Of a stretch of 40,281 nucleotides of DNA, positions 1 through 7,515 are shown one piece after another. The notes under the pieces were generated by a model that saw only the letters and a list, made by a program, of their open reading frames with translations, was not told where the DNA came from and did not search any database. How positions within the stretch are numbered: position 1 is the stretch's first letter; each line of letters begins with the position of its first letter. The position numbers were made by a program, and so were the translations under genes. The stretch is from contig JAKOPZ010000045.1 in assembly GCA_029778615.1 (NCBI GenBank), positions 1 through 40,281 of the forward strand. Direction: 5' to 3'. This DNA is from Chloroflexota bacterium. GTDB lineage: Bacteria; Chloroflexota; Anaerolineae; UBA4142; SHND01.

Positions 1-131
1 ACGAAATCGCAGACGAAATGATATTGAGCGTATTGACGGTCGAAACACATCTCAAGCACATTTACGCCAAACTCAATTTGCGTTCGCGGACGGAACTTGT
101 GGCGTGGATTTTGGAAAATCATGTGTTGTGA
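1..131 (+). CDS. LuxR-type DNA-binding domain, C-terminal fragment (partial)
   Basis: The window opens inside a gene; the readable frame starts at base 3 and stops with TGA at 129-131, giving 43 codons. The peptide carries the second half of a LuxR/NarL-type helix-turn-helix: the pattern I-A-x-x-M-x-L-S followed by T-V-E-T-H-L-K-H-I-Y-A-K-L and a terminal S-R-T-E-L-V stretch is the recognition helix plus dimer helix of this family. Such domains usually sit at the C-terminus of response regulators or of large ATP-dependent regulators; which applies cannot be told because the N-terminus lies outside the window. It is followed by about 370 untranslated bases. Confidence 0.85.
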   Translation, partial: EIADEMILSVLTVETHLKHIYAKLNLRSRTELVAWILENHVL

Positions 132-158
132 CCAGAAATGGTCTGTACGACAAAAATA

Positions 159-345
159 CCTGATTTCAGGGATGCTTTTCAAGAACAAATGTGCTAGTCT
201 AATCCTGCGTTGATGCACTCGCTGGTTTGGCTGTTCCTCTCGCATGAGGAGGTGCCCATGTAACGACAAAAAATAAAACAGACGGAAGCACTGCTCGTAA
301 CAGCTCTTCCGTCCTAACCTGCCCGCTTGAAACGGCAAGCGCACA
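159..345 (+). other. Intergenic region with several hairpins, possible structured leader or small RNA
   Basis: There is no credible gene between 132 and 501. The stretch contains a 12-bp palindrome (159-170), a CCTC/GAGG hairpin near 236-249, an 8-bp stem GACGGAAG (281-288)/CTTCCGTC (306-313) with an inner CTG/CAG helix (291-293/301-303), and a perfect 6-bp hairpin CGCTTG-AAACGG-CAAGCG around 324-341. A terminator-like hairpin follows at 364-424. The row of stems ending in a terminator about 80 bases before the start codon at 502 fits either a regulated leader or a free-standing small RNA. I compared it by eye with 6S, SRP, RNase P and common riboswitch cores and recognised none. Confidence 0.3.
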
Positions 346-363
346 GGGTGAAAAAAGTATACT

Positions 364-424
364 ACAACGCATTCAAAAACTAAATTTTTGGTAGCGCGAT
401 GTCGGATGCGTTGTGTCTTTTTTT
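364..424 (+). terminator. Terminator-like hairpin with T tract
   Basis: ACAACGCAT (364-372) pairs perfectly with ATGCGTTGT (406-414), and an inner CAAAAA/TTTTTG helix (374-379/385-390) lies inside the loop. The stem is followed by GTC and a run of seven Ts. The long loop is unusual for a simple terminator. It lies upstream of the secreted-protein gene starting at 502, so it may end the preceding RNA or attenuate expression. Confidence 0.45.
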
Positions 425-501
425 CTCCTGCGCGCATTTATAGAAATGTTCCGCGATTTTTTCGCGGTCATTCCGACAACCAAAAAATCACAGGAGAAAA
501 A

Positions 502-2568
502 ATGAAAAGAAAAATTTTTGCCCTCACAGTACTTGTGTGCATGATGATGATTTTGGTCATCAGTAACGCACCGCCTGCACAGGCAGCCAATTTTAACCTG
601 ACGGTGCATGTGGACCAACGAGACAAAAACGGAAACATTGCACCTTTAGCGGGCGCAGCAATTTCAGTGCAGCGCTGCAATCACACTTCACCCAATGATG
701 AAGCTTGCACGGCATGGAGCGATACAATCAAATACAATACCACGGCTGCGAATGGGGAATACACCTTTGCGCTGGCACAAGATTATCGCTGGCGTGTGGT
801 TGCGACGATGGACAATCGCTGGTGTGATGTGCCAACAGACTGCAAACGCGTCGTTGTCCGCCATGACAGTACTGCGATTACGCCAACGATTCAACTGCAC
901 TACCCGCGTTATCCGGGTGACGGCACAGTTCCTTCGACAGAGATTTGTCCAACTCGTTCGCGCAATGGGGAAGTACAAAGAAAAGTGGTTGAAGGAGGCA
1001 TCGCTCAATCCCAGGTAGCAACCGAAAATACAAATTTTTCGGCATGGTATCATTCTTGGGAAGAGCTACCGACGAGCGGGATTTATGGCAATATCGTGAA
1101 AATTGACCCGCGTGACCCATTTACGACAACTCAAGTGCAACAGGCATCAGCGATTGCCCCGAACAGTTGGTGGATTATTGGCGAGGAACCAAATGCAATT
1201 CAGCGAGGCGGTCAAGACACAAATCACGATGGTACGCTATATTCTTCGGTAACGGTCTCAACGGGTTCATTCAATGTAAACATTGTCCCCAATACAGGTA
1301 CTACGAAATTCGCGACCGGTGCTTTGGCAGTTATTAACAATACAGTTAATGGGGGAACAGATGCTTATACACGTGTTGTTATTAACTCGTGGACGGACAA
1401 TGGAGCATATTGGACTTACAACGTTAGCTATAGTGGCGGTGCATCATCCGGAACATACCCGTCCAACACCACTTGGGGGTGGTGGCCCACTACTGCACAA
1501 ACACCGGAAGAATATGCAACATATTATCGGACAATGAGCCAAGCTATTCTTCAAGGTAGTTCCGGCGCAAAAATCATTATGGGCTATCTGGGGCAGTACT
1601 ATCCCAAATATATCGTGCGCCCATGGGAATATTTTGAACGCGTTGTTACAACATGGAAAGCGCAAAATGCTTGGTGCGCCGAACCGCCGATGGACGCGTT
1701 TCACAGTAACTTTTTTCCATTCCTTGACAAGAATGGCACTCCCGTATCTGGCACAGACCGGGCAGACCCGGCATATACAACCGACTATCTCAATTTATGG
1801 CGCGACCAATTCTTTGATGGGCAAGCGCAAGCATGGCTAACCAATGAACGATTTTCGCTCGGCACGAGTCAGACTTGGGAACAAGCGCCGCCCACACAAG
1901 AAGAAGCGAATCGTTATCTGCAATATACGGTAGGAAACTATCTGAATCCGAACAAGTATGATTGGCTCATCTTTCAGATGAACTTTAGCGGATATTCACC
2001 CATTGCGGGAATGGGGAATTTGCTAAACACGTGGTGCACCGCGCAGCCATGTGCAATGACAGATTACGGGGAGGTTTTTGCCAATGCGGTCTATGGCAAT
2101 GCAGGATGGGAGCTCGGTGACTTGAGTCGTTGGGAAACTTGCGTTGTGAACCCTCCGATGTTTAGTGTCCTCTCAGGAGGACCTTCTACTCCCATCAAAA
2201 GCAAATCTGTGCTCAAGTTCTATACCACCACAGCGTATGGCTGCGATATTGTTTCCGACAAATATCCGCTCAACGGAAGCTCTGGAACAAACCTCCTCGT
2301 AGAACTGGACTATCGAATCCTCCAAGGAAATTCCGATTCCGATTTCTATGTCGAATTCTACGATGCGAATGGTGTCAACTTGGGTTCGACGAATAGCTGT
2401 CCAATTGTCAGTGGAGTAACGGGTAGTTGGCAACACGCATCCTGCACCTTTCCGTTAAGCGCCTTTTCAGATGCCGCCTCAATTGAATTTGTGATTGTGG
2501 CGTTTCCATCAGGGAGTGGCACCAAAGACTTTCGGTTCGACAATGCATCGGTAATTGTGCTGCCTTAA
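502..2568 (+). CDS. Secreted glycoside hydrolase-like protein with C-terminal jelly-roll domain
   Basis: This encodes 688 residues. The start at 502 is preferred to an upstream in-frame ATG at 388 because AGGAG lies just before it and the protein then begins with a typical signal peptide (MKRK, hydrophobic core, cleavage near A-Q-A-A). After it come a prealbumin-like/CarboxypepD_reg-type beta domain (about residues 30-135), a TIM-barrel-like central region, and a beta-rich C-terminal domain (about 540-688) resembling a carbohydrate-binding module. In the central region the segment W-W-I-I-G-E-E-P-N resembles the strand-end N/G-E-P motif with the acid/base Glu of clan GH-A enzymes, followed by an E-Y-A-x-Y-Y helix. 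A roughly 75-residue beta-rich insertion (nt 1230-1480) interrupts this region. Substrate is unknown. Codon use is more AT-rich than in the genes from 4272 onward. Confidence 0.8.
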   Translation: MKRKIFALTVLVCMMMILVISNAPPAQAANFNLTVHVDQRDKNGNIAPLAGAAISVQRCNHTSPNDEACTAWSDTIKYNTTAANGEYTFALAQDYRWRVVATMDNRWCDVPTDCKRVVVRHDSTAITPTIQLHYPRYPGDGTVPSTEICPTRSRNGEVQRKVVEGGIAQSQVATENTNFSAWYHSWEELPTSGIYGNIVKIDPRDPFTTTQVQQASAIAPNSWWIIGEEPNAIQRGGQDTNHDGTLYSSVTVSTGSFNVNIVPNTGTTKFATGALAVINNTVNGGTDAYTRVVINSWTDNGAYWTYNVSYSGGASSGTYPSNTTWGWWPTTAQTPEEYATYYRTMSQAILQGSSGAKIIMGYLGQYYPKYIVRPWEYFERVVTTWKAQNAWCAEPPMDAFHSNFFPFLDKNGTPVSGTDRADPAYTTDYLNLWRDQFFDGQAQAWLTNERFSLGTSQTWEQAPPTQEEANRYLQYTVGNYLNPNKYDWLIFQMNFSGYSPIAGMGNLLNTWCTAQPCAMTDYGEVFANAVYGNAGWELGDLSRWETCVVNPPMFSVLSGGPSTPIKSKSVLKFYTTTAYGCDIVSDKYPLNGSSGTNLLVELDYRILQGNSDSDFYVEFYDANGVNLGSTNSCPIVSGVTGSWQHASCTFPLSAFSDAASIEFVIVAFPSGSGTKDFRFDNASVIVLP

Positions 2569-2604
2569 AGAAAAATTGAAGGGGCGAGAATTTCTCGCCC
2601 CTTC
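2569..2604 (-). terminator. Rho-independent terminator for the minus-strand gene
   Basis: GAAGGGGCGAGAA (2578-2590) and TTCTCGCCCCTTC (2592-2604) form a perfect inverted repeat. Read on the minus strand, the stem is followed by a T-rich tail (complement of 2569-2577), so it terminates the gene ending at 2619. On the plus strand no T tract follows, but the hairpin may also shield the convergent gene ending at 2568. Confidence 0.8.
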
Positions 2605-2618
2605 ACCAAGCTGTTAGA

Positions 2619-4007
2619 TTATTTCGGCACAAAGAACTGCCACCATGCGGAAGACCGACAACCCACTGAATTACATGCCCTCACCCGCCATGTGTACCAA
2701 TTGTTTCGCTTTAGTGGCTTGGTGATATATCGCACATTCGTCAGATTCATCTGCTTGTCAACAATTTTATCACCTTTTTTGACAATGACCTCGTACCAAT
2801 TTGCGCTACTTGCAGATTTCCACCGCAGCTTTACTTGATTGTTTGCAATGTTCGTGTGCTTTGAGGGAGATACTAATTCTGGTTTTGTGGGCTTGGTGGA
2901 TAAACAAGGAAGTATTCCGTGCATGACCGCAGAACCAATTGCCCAAACCTCTGACTCTGAAACCACAGATATACCACCAAGCGCATTTTGATTACCTTCT
3001 TGATATGGTAACTTGACAACGTTCCACTTGGTACCGTCCCAATGTTCAATTAGCATTTGGCGGGAATCCCCTGTCTCGTACCAACCAACTGCCCATGCAT
3101 CATCTGATATACGTCCCTGCACATCTGTTAGTATTCCAGCATAATCACCAGCTACAGTACGCCATTGCGTTCCGTCCCAGTGGGCAATCAACACCCTGTC
3201 GTACAAAACACTTCCTACTGCCCAAACATCATTGGAGCTAATGGCAGAAACGGCACTAAATGTCGCAAACAAGTCCAACTCCATTGGCATATAAGTCCAA
3301 GTTACGCCATCCCAATGCCAGACTAATACGTCCGAAAGGGCAGAGGAATGTCCTATAAATCCACCAACTGCCCATATATCATTCTCGGAAATCGCAGAAA
3401 TCGCAGAGACACGTCCGTAGCGCGCCCTGTTGTCTGAAAACGGCATTGGAACCATCTGCCAATCGTTGCCATTCCAATGTAAGGCTGTCGGTACGGGTTC
3501 GCTGTCATCTCTGTTCCCGATAATCCAAATGGAATTTGGAGATAAAGCCGCAATCCCATATATCGGTCCGATGTCAGGTGTTAGTACTTTGCTCCAGTTC
3601 GTACCATTCCAATGCATCACGAGAGAATGATCGACAGAATCGGTATTAGCCCATCCTACCGCCCAAATATCATTCGCAGACATCACAGCAATATCCAAGA
3701 GAGATTCATTATTCACATAGAGATCTTGAGTGATTGACCACATTGAACCGTCCCAATGCATAATCGCATTACCAATCCCCCATACATCATTCTGACTAAC
3801 AACTGCAATTTCGTTCCACAAACGCGCTGGAACCGTGACGGGCTTCCATGTAAGCTGGCATGAAGCATTTATCCTTGCCTGCGCAACACCAACTTTATGT
3901 ATGCCTGTGGAGCTAGGCAGCATCACAAGCAAATTCACCAAGACACATACGAAGAATATTTTGACTACTGACCAATCGTTTACTCGCCACTGTGTACGCT
4001 TGTTCAT
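2619..4007 (-). CDS. Exported seven-bladed repeat protein with C-terminal fibronectin III-like domain
   Basis: This encodes 462 residues, with AGAGGA six bases before the ATG. An N-terminal hydrophobic segment (about 15-45) is a signal peptide or anchor. The body is made of about seven repeats with the pattern N-D-V/I-W-A-V-G followed some 10-25 residues later by H-W-D/N-G-T-x-W. This fits a beta-propeller of extracellular type. The last 90 residues (P-x-x-P-E-L-V-S-P, then W-Y-E-V and W-x-W-R-V-R-A-C-N) look like a fibronectin III domain. A strong promoter lies at 4056-4084. It converges with the hydrolase-like gene and shares its AT-richer base composition. Function is unknown; a surface or carbohydrate-binding role is only an inference. 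Confidence 0.85.
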   Translation of the reverse strand: MNKRTQWRVNDWSVVKIFFVCVLVNLLVMLPSSTGIHKVGVAQARINASCQLTWKPVTVPARLWNEIAVVSQNDVWGIGNAIMHWDGSMWSITQDLYVNNESLLDIAVMSANDIWAVGWANTDSVDHSLVMHWNGTNWSKVLTPDIGPIYGIAALSPNSIWIIGNRDDSEPVPTALHWNGNDWQMVPMPFSDNRARYGRVSAISAISENDIWAVGGFIGHSSALSDVLVWHWDGVTWTYMPMELDLFATFSAVSAISSNDVWAVGSVLYDRVLIAHWDGTQWRTVAGDYAGILTDVQGRISDDAWAVGWYETGDSRQMLIEHWDGTKWNVVKLPYQEGNQNALGGISVVSESEVWAIGSAVMHGILPCLSTKPTKPELVSPSKHTNIANNQVKLRWKSASSANWYEVIVKKGDKIVDKQMNLTNVRYITKPLKRNNWYTWRVRACNSVGCRSSAWWQFFVPK

Positions 4008-4055
4008 AATTTTCCTCTCAGAAATCAGCAGCGGTGAGACGATATTGTTATTTCA

Positions 4056-4084
4056 AGTATAGGATAGTGAACTGCCATTGTCAA
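4056..4084 (-). promoter_or_regulatory. Sigma-70-type promoter of the repeat-protein gene
   Basis: Read on the minus strand, TTGACA (complement of 4079-4084) is followed after exactly 17 bases by TATACT (complement of 4056-4061). This matches the housekeeping consensus closely and points at the gene starting at 4007, leaving a 5' leader of about 40 bases. Confidence 0.75.
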
Positions 4085-4103
4085 AAGCAAATTTGAAAAA
4101 AAT

Positions 4104-4241
4104 CCAATTCGTCAACACCGCGCGCACGGCGGACGCGTTTTCGTCACCGCGAAACTTCCGCCCGCCGAAGCGTTCACCCGCATTACGCTGGTGAAAAAAT
4201 TAAAAGCGTGCGCGGATGATACGCGTTGGTTGAAAACATAA
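4104..4241 (+). pseudogene. 3' remnant of an unidentified gene
   Basis: An open frame with host-like CGC/GCG-rich codons ends at TAA 4239-4241. From 4110 it reads 43 codons, including the stretch G-G-R-V-F-V-T-A-K-L-P-P-A-E-A-F and a basic C-terminus ending A-D-D-T-R-W-L-K-T. The frame closes upstream at a stop at 4068-4070 and offers no ATG, GTG or TTG start, so this looks like the tail of a gene whose front is missing. Base composition changes abruptly near 4100, where the AT-rich minus-strand promoter region begins. The stop codon is embedded in a small palindrome, TAACGA-CTCAAA-TCGTTA. I do not recognise the family. Confidence 0.35.
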
Positions 4242-4271
4242 CGACTCAAATCGTTACTACGGAGTTTCTTT

Positions 4272-4613
4272 ATGGGACGCACATTACCTTCTTTTACGCA
4301 ATTGATTTTGCAAGAACAAACCGCGCTGACGAAATTTCGCCGCGCGTTACGCAAAACCGACCAACGCGCGCTCGACGATTTATTTCGCGCCGCGCGCGTG
4401 CACGTCCAAGCCGTCGCGTTTGCATCGCACTTGCTGCCGTTTGAAGCGATGCTGCTCGCGATGCTGTTGGAAGAACACAAACGCGTGCAGCAGTTGGAAT
4501 TAATCATCGAACGTTTGATGATGACGATACCGGACGGAGAAAATCCCACGCGCGCAATGCTCGCGCCGGATGATGGCAACGCATCTCAAAAATGCTCTGA
4601 CACATTTGAATGA
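4272..4613 (+). CDS. Small helical protein upstream of DNA polymerase B
   Basis: This encodes 113 residues, with GGAG eight bases before the ATG. The sequence is almost entirely predicted alpha-helical: S-F-T-Q-L-I-L-Q-E-Q near the start, then R-R-A-L-R-K-T-D-Q-R-A-L-D-D-L-F, then H-L-L-P-F-E-A-M-L-L-A-M-L-L-E-E-H-K-R and a final coiled-coil-like segment. There are no Cys pairs, signal peptide or membrane spans. It ends 70 bases before the polymerase start used here, or overlaps a longer polymerase reading. Codon use matches the polymerase gene, supporting a real gene in the same operon. I do not recognise the family; an accessory role with the polymerase is only suggested by position. Confidence 0.7.
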   Translation: MGRTLPSFTQLILQEQTALTKFRRALRKTDQRALDDLFRAARVHVQAVAFASHLLPFEAMLLAMLLEEHKRVQQLELIIERLMMTIPDGENPTRAMLAPDDGNASQKCSDTFE

Positions 4614-4683
4614 TTGGAATCACCAGTTGATTTTCGCAGATTCGCCTTTCGAATATCCATTTTTGAGATGCGTTGAAGTGACG

Positions 4684-7026
4684 ATGAACAAGCAGATTGA
4701 AGGTTGGTTGTTTGACGCGTATCCCGTCGCGGGCGGCATGGTGGTGTGGCTGCTCGATGGGGAAGGACGCGCGCATCAATTACGCGACACGCTCACGACA
4801 TCGTTCTTTGTGTGGGGCGAACGCGGTGAACTGCATACGTTGTGCGAACAAATTCGCGCGGCGCGTTTGCCCGTGCAACTGAAACGCGCCGAACGTTATG
4901 ATTTGTTTCAACGCGCCACGCTCGAACTTTTGGAAATCGTCGTGAGCGACCCCGCGCGCGTGGCGAACATTGTAAAAACCGTGACGCGGTTCAATCCCAA
5001 TCTCACATACTACAATTGCGACATTTCGTCCGCGCAACTTTATTTTTATGAACGCAACGTGTTTCCGCTCGCGCCCGTGCGCGTCGAGGTAAATGAACAA
5101 AATCAAATTTGCGCGATGGACGTACATGAATCGCCGTGGGAATTGAATTACGCGCTCCCGCCGTTCAAGGTAATGACGTTGAAACTCGAAGGCGATTTGT
5201 TGAATCCAAATCACGGCGTGCGCGCGCCGCTCGAAGTTGGGCTCGATGATTCGACGCGCGTGCTGGTGGACGATGACCCGCGCGAAATGCTGCTGCGCTT
5301 TCAAGAACTGCTCGTCGCGTACGACCCGGACATTATCGTGAGCGCGTGGGGCGATTCGTTTATCTTGCCGCGCCTCATCGAACTCGCGCGCAAATACCGC
5401 GTGCCGCTTTCGCTGAATCGTGACGCGACGCGCGATATTCAATTTCGCCCCGCGCGCTCGTATTTTTCGTACGGACGCATCGTGTACAAGACCGCGTCGC
5501 ATGTCTTGTGCGGACGCTGGCACATTGACCGCGAGAACGCGTTTTTGATTGACGATTACGGTTTGGATGGCACATTCGAACTCGCGCGCATTACGCAGGT
5601 TCCCGTTCAGCAAGTTGCGCGCACGTCAACGGGTTCGGGCATCAGCGCGATGGAAATGGCGACCGCGTACCGCAACAGCTGGCTCATCCCTTGGCAAAAA
5701 CGCGAACCCGAAGCGTGGAAAACGGCGGACGAACTGATTGCTTCGGACAAAGGCGGACTCGTCTTTCAACCGATTGTGGGTTTGCACGAAGAGGTGGCAG
5801 AACTCGATTTCGTTTCCATGTTTCCAACCATCATGGAAAAATTTAACGTGTCGCCCGAAACGGTCAATTGTCCGTGCTGTGGTGATGTGCGCGTTCCCGA
5901 ACTCGGCTATTCGATTTGTCGCAAACGCCGCGGACTTATTCCCGAAACGCTCGCGCCGTTGATTGAAAAACGCGTGCGCTATAAACAATTGGCGCGCGAA
6001 CTGCCAAAGGATGACCCACTGCGCGAACTGTACAAACGACGCGCCTCCGCGCACAAATGGCTGCTCGTGACCTGTTTCGGTTATTTGGGCTACAAAAACG
6101 CGCGCTTTGGCAAAATTGAAGCGCACGAAGCGGTGAACGCATACGGACGCGACGCGTTGTTGATTGCCAAAGAAATCGCGGAACTGCGCGGCTTTCGAAT
6201 GCTGCACGCGATTGTAGATTCGTTGTGGATTCACAAAGCAAACGCTCGTAATGAGGACTATGCCGAAATCACGCGCGCGATTTCCGACGCGACGCGGCTG
6301 CCGATTCAATTGGAAGGCATTTACAACTGGATTGCGTTTCTGCCGTCCCGTCAAGACCCGCAGATGCCCGTCGCCAATCGCTATTTCGGCGTGTTCCGCG
6401 ACGGCGAAATCAAAATGCGCGGCATCGAAGCGCGCCGTTCCGACACTCCCCCCTTTCTCCGCCGCGCGCAAGTGGAAATGATTAACGTACTCGCCACCGC
6501 GAAAAATCGCGCGGAATTTTTGGAACGCGCGCGCGATGTGTTGCTTTTGACGCTCGACCTGTTGGACAGATTGCACGCGGGGCAAATTCCGTTTGCCGAC
6601 CTCGTCATTTCCCAACATCTCTCGCGCGAGCCGCAAGCATACAAGACCAATCATCTCAATGCGATTGTCGCCAAAGAATTGTTGGGACGCGGTGTAAATC
6701 TCGCGGCGGGCGAAACGATTCGGTATGTGATTACGGAATATCGCGCACGTGCGCCATCGGACCGCGCCCGCGCGGTGGAACATCTCGACGGTTTGTACGG
6801 TTATGACGCCGCGCGTTATGCGGAACTCACCGCGCGAACGGTGACAACCTTATTCAGCGCGCTCGGCGTCAAACAAACCGCAATTCAAAAACGTCTCGAC
6901 CTTGCGCGTCAATTGCCTGCTGCGCGTCCGCGTCCCGCGCTCCCATCGCCGCAAATGGAACTGCCGTTGTTTGCGTGGCAAACACAGCAAACGTATCGAA
7001 TGAATCGTGCGCGCGTTTTTGCTTGA
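4684..7026 (+). CDS. Family B DNA polymerase
   Basis: This encodes 780 residues from the ATG at 4684; an in-frame ATG at 4570 would add 38 residues that overlap the preceding gene and look unstructured. Motif A is E-L-D-F-V-S-M-F-P-T, with metal-binding Asp at about 375. A Cys-containing finger (C-P-C-C-G-D, then C-R-K-R) follows. Motif B is H-K-W-L-L-V-T-C-F-G-Y-L-G-Y. Motif C is H-A-I-V-D-S-L-W, with Asp at about 512. The second catalytic Asp of the usual D-T-D-S is kept, but the first is Ile. The N-terminal half holds an exonuclease-like domain in which the usual D-I-E of Exo I reads L-K-L-E, while the Exo II region D-P-D-I-I-V-S-A-W-G-D-S is retained. Proofreading may therefore be lost. 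Role: template-directed DNA synthesis, probably repair or specialised replication beside PolC/DnaE. Confidence 0.9.
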   Translation: MNKQIEGWLFDAYPVAGGMVVWLLDGEGRAHQLRDTLTTSFFVWGERGELHTLCEQIRAARLPVQLKRAERYDLFQRATLELLEIVVSDPARVANIVKTVTRFNPNLTYYNCDISSAQLYFYERNVFPLAPVRVEVNEQNQICAMDVHESPWELNYALPPFKVMTLKLEGDLLNPNHGVRAPLEVGLDDSTRVLVDDDPREMLLRFQELLVAYDPDIIVSAWGDSFILPRLIELARKYRVPLSLNRDATRDIQFRPARSYFSYGRIVYKTASHVLCGRWHIDRENAFLIDDYGLDGTFELARITQVPVQQVARTSTGSGISAMEMATAYRNSWLIPWQKREPEAWKTADELIASDKGGLVFQPIVGLHEEVAELDFVSMFPTIMEKFNVSPETVNCPCCGDVRVPELGYSICRKRRGLIPETLAPLIEKRVRYKQLARELPKDDPLRELYKRRASAHKWLLVTCFGYLGYKNARFGKIEAHEAVNAYGRDALLIAKEIAELRGFRMLHAIVDSLWIHKANARNEDYAEITRAISDATRLPIQLEGIYNWIAFLPSRQDPQMPVANRYFGVFRDGEIKMRGIEARRSDTPPFLRRAQVEMINVLATAKNRAEFLERARDVLLLTLDLLDRLHAGQIPFADLVISQHLSREPQAYKTNHLNAIVAKELLGRGVNLAAGETIRYVITEYRARAPSDRARAVEHLDGLYGYDAARYAELTARTVTTLFSALGVKQTAIQKRLDLARQLPAARPRPALPSPQMELPLFAWQTQQTYRMNRARVFA

Positions 7027-7031
7027 CCTGA

Positions 7032-7283
7032 ATGACAAATCCCAAACGACGAAAACAAAACAAGAACCGCACACGGCGGTTCTTGTTTTCCACGAAACTT
7101 TCCAAACGCAAATCACATCTGCCCGAAGACTTGGTCGGCAAGTTTCTCTACAGCGTCGCGCTCATTGTCATGACCTCACTTGTCACGCTCGCGCTTGCGG
7201 GCATGATGCCCTGGGAATATGTTGTGATTGCGTTTCTGATTGAATTGCTGGTGTTGATTGTGTATCAGCAATTCAAAGCGTGA
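7032..7283 (+). CDS. Small basic membrane protein
   Basis: This encodes 83 residues, starting 5 bases after the polymerase stop. The first 35 residues are strongly basic (several K-R-R-K and R-R stretches). Two hydrophobic segments follow (about 39-58 and 63-80) separated by M-M-P-W-E-Y, as in a two-helix membrane hairpin with a cytoplasmic, nucleic-acid-like basic tail. The near contact with the polymerase gene suggests co-transcription. No family is recognised. A competing overlapping frame at 7007-7243 has no membrane pattern and is less likely. Confidence 0.55.
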   Translation: MTNPKRRKQNKNRTRRFLFSTKLSKRKSHLPEDLVGKFLYSVALIVMTSLVTLALAGMMPWEYVVIAFLIELLVLIVYQQFKA

Positions 7284-7304
7284 ACGCGCCTGATGCGTAC
7301 GCGC

Positions 7305-7380
7305 GGTCTCATTCATCTAGGATTCAATCGGGAACAACAGTTGATAGAGTTGTGCATAAAACACTCTACCAACTAAGACC
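7305..7380 (-). other. 76-nt tRNA-sized RNA-like fold (possible degenerate tRNA)
   Basis: On the minus strand the 76-base segment begins GGTCTTA and ends TGAGACC, which pair as a 7-bp acceptor-like stem. It is followed at once by GTTGGTAGAGT, which resembles a tRNA D-arm and pairs over 11 bp with ACTCTATCAAC across a 12-base loop. Both imperfect pairs are G-U on the minus strand but A-C on the plus strand, favouring a minus-strand RNA. The 3' third contains GATTGAATCC, reminiscent of a T-loop, but no T-stem forms and there is no CCA. This is not a standard tRNA; it could be a tRNA-derived relic or a different small RNA. The flanks (7284-7304, 7381-7467) hold nothing I recognise. Confidence 0.3.
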
Positions 7381-7467
7381 GATTTGTTGCGCGAGTATTT
7401 GCGAACGGAATTGCAGAATCCGCATGTCCGCGCCTTTCAATCTGTACAAGCCAAGTCCTATAAATAC

Positions 7468-7504
7468 AAAACGGCGCGGGAGTTATTTTCCGCCGCGCCG
7501 TTTT
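7468..7504 (-). terminator. Bidirectional terminator below the MFS gene
   Basis: AAAACGGCGCGG (7468-7479) and CCGCGCCGTTTT (7493-7504) are perfect 12-bp arms with a 13-base loop. The A/T ends give a short U tract in either direction. It ends 11 bases from the stop codon of the transporter gene at 7516. Confidence 0.75.
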
Positions 7505-7515
7505 CGCCTGTGTCG

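Noticed and set aside
329-400. Resemblance to a c-di-GMP-I (GEMM) riboswitch core (GCACAGGG, GGTAGCG).
   Set aside because: The conserved GACGCAAAGCC segment and the tetraloop-receptor arrangement are missing.
388-501. An in-frame ATG at 388 extending the hydrolase-like protein by 38 residues.
   Set aside because: It lies inside the terminator-like hairpin, has no ribosome-binding site, and would bury the signal peptide that begins at 502.
4112-4579. A 155-codon minus-strand frame overlapping the gene remnant and the helical protein.
   Set aside because: Ser/Arg/Cys-rich antisense frame without motif or ribosome-binding site; the plus-strand reading has coherent helical protein character.
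7305-7380. Annotation as a functional tRNA.
   Set aside because: No proper D or T stems, no 7-base anticodon loop with a purine at position 37, and no CCA; kept only as a tRNA-like fold.
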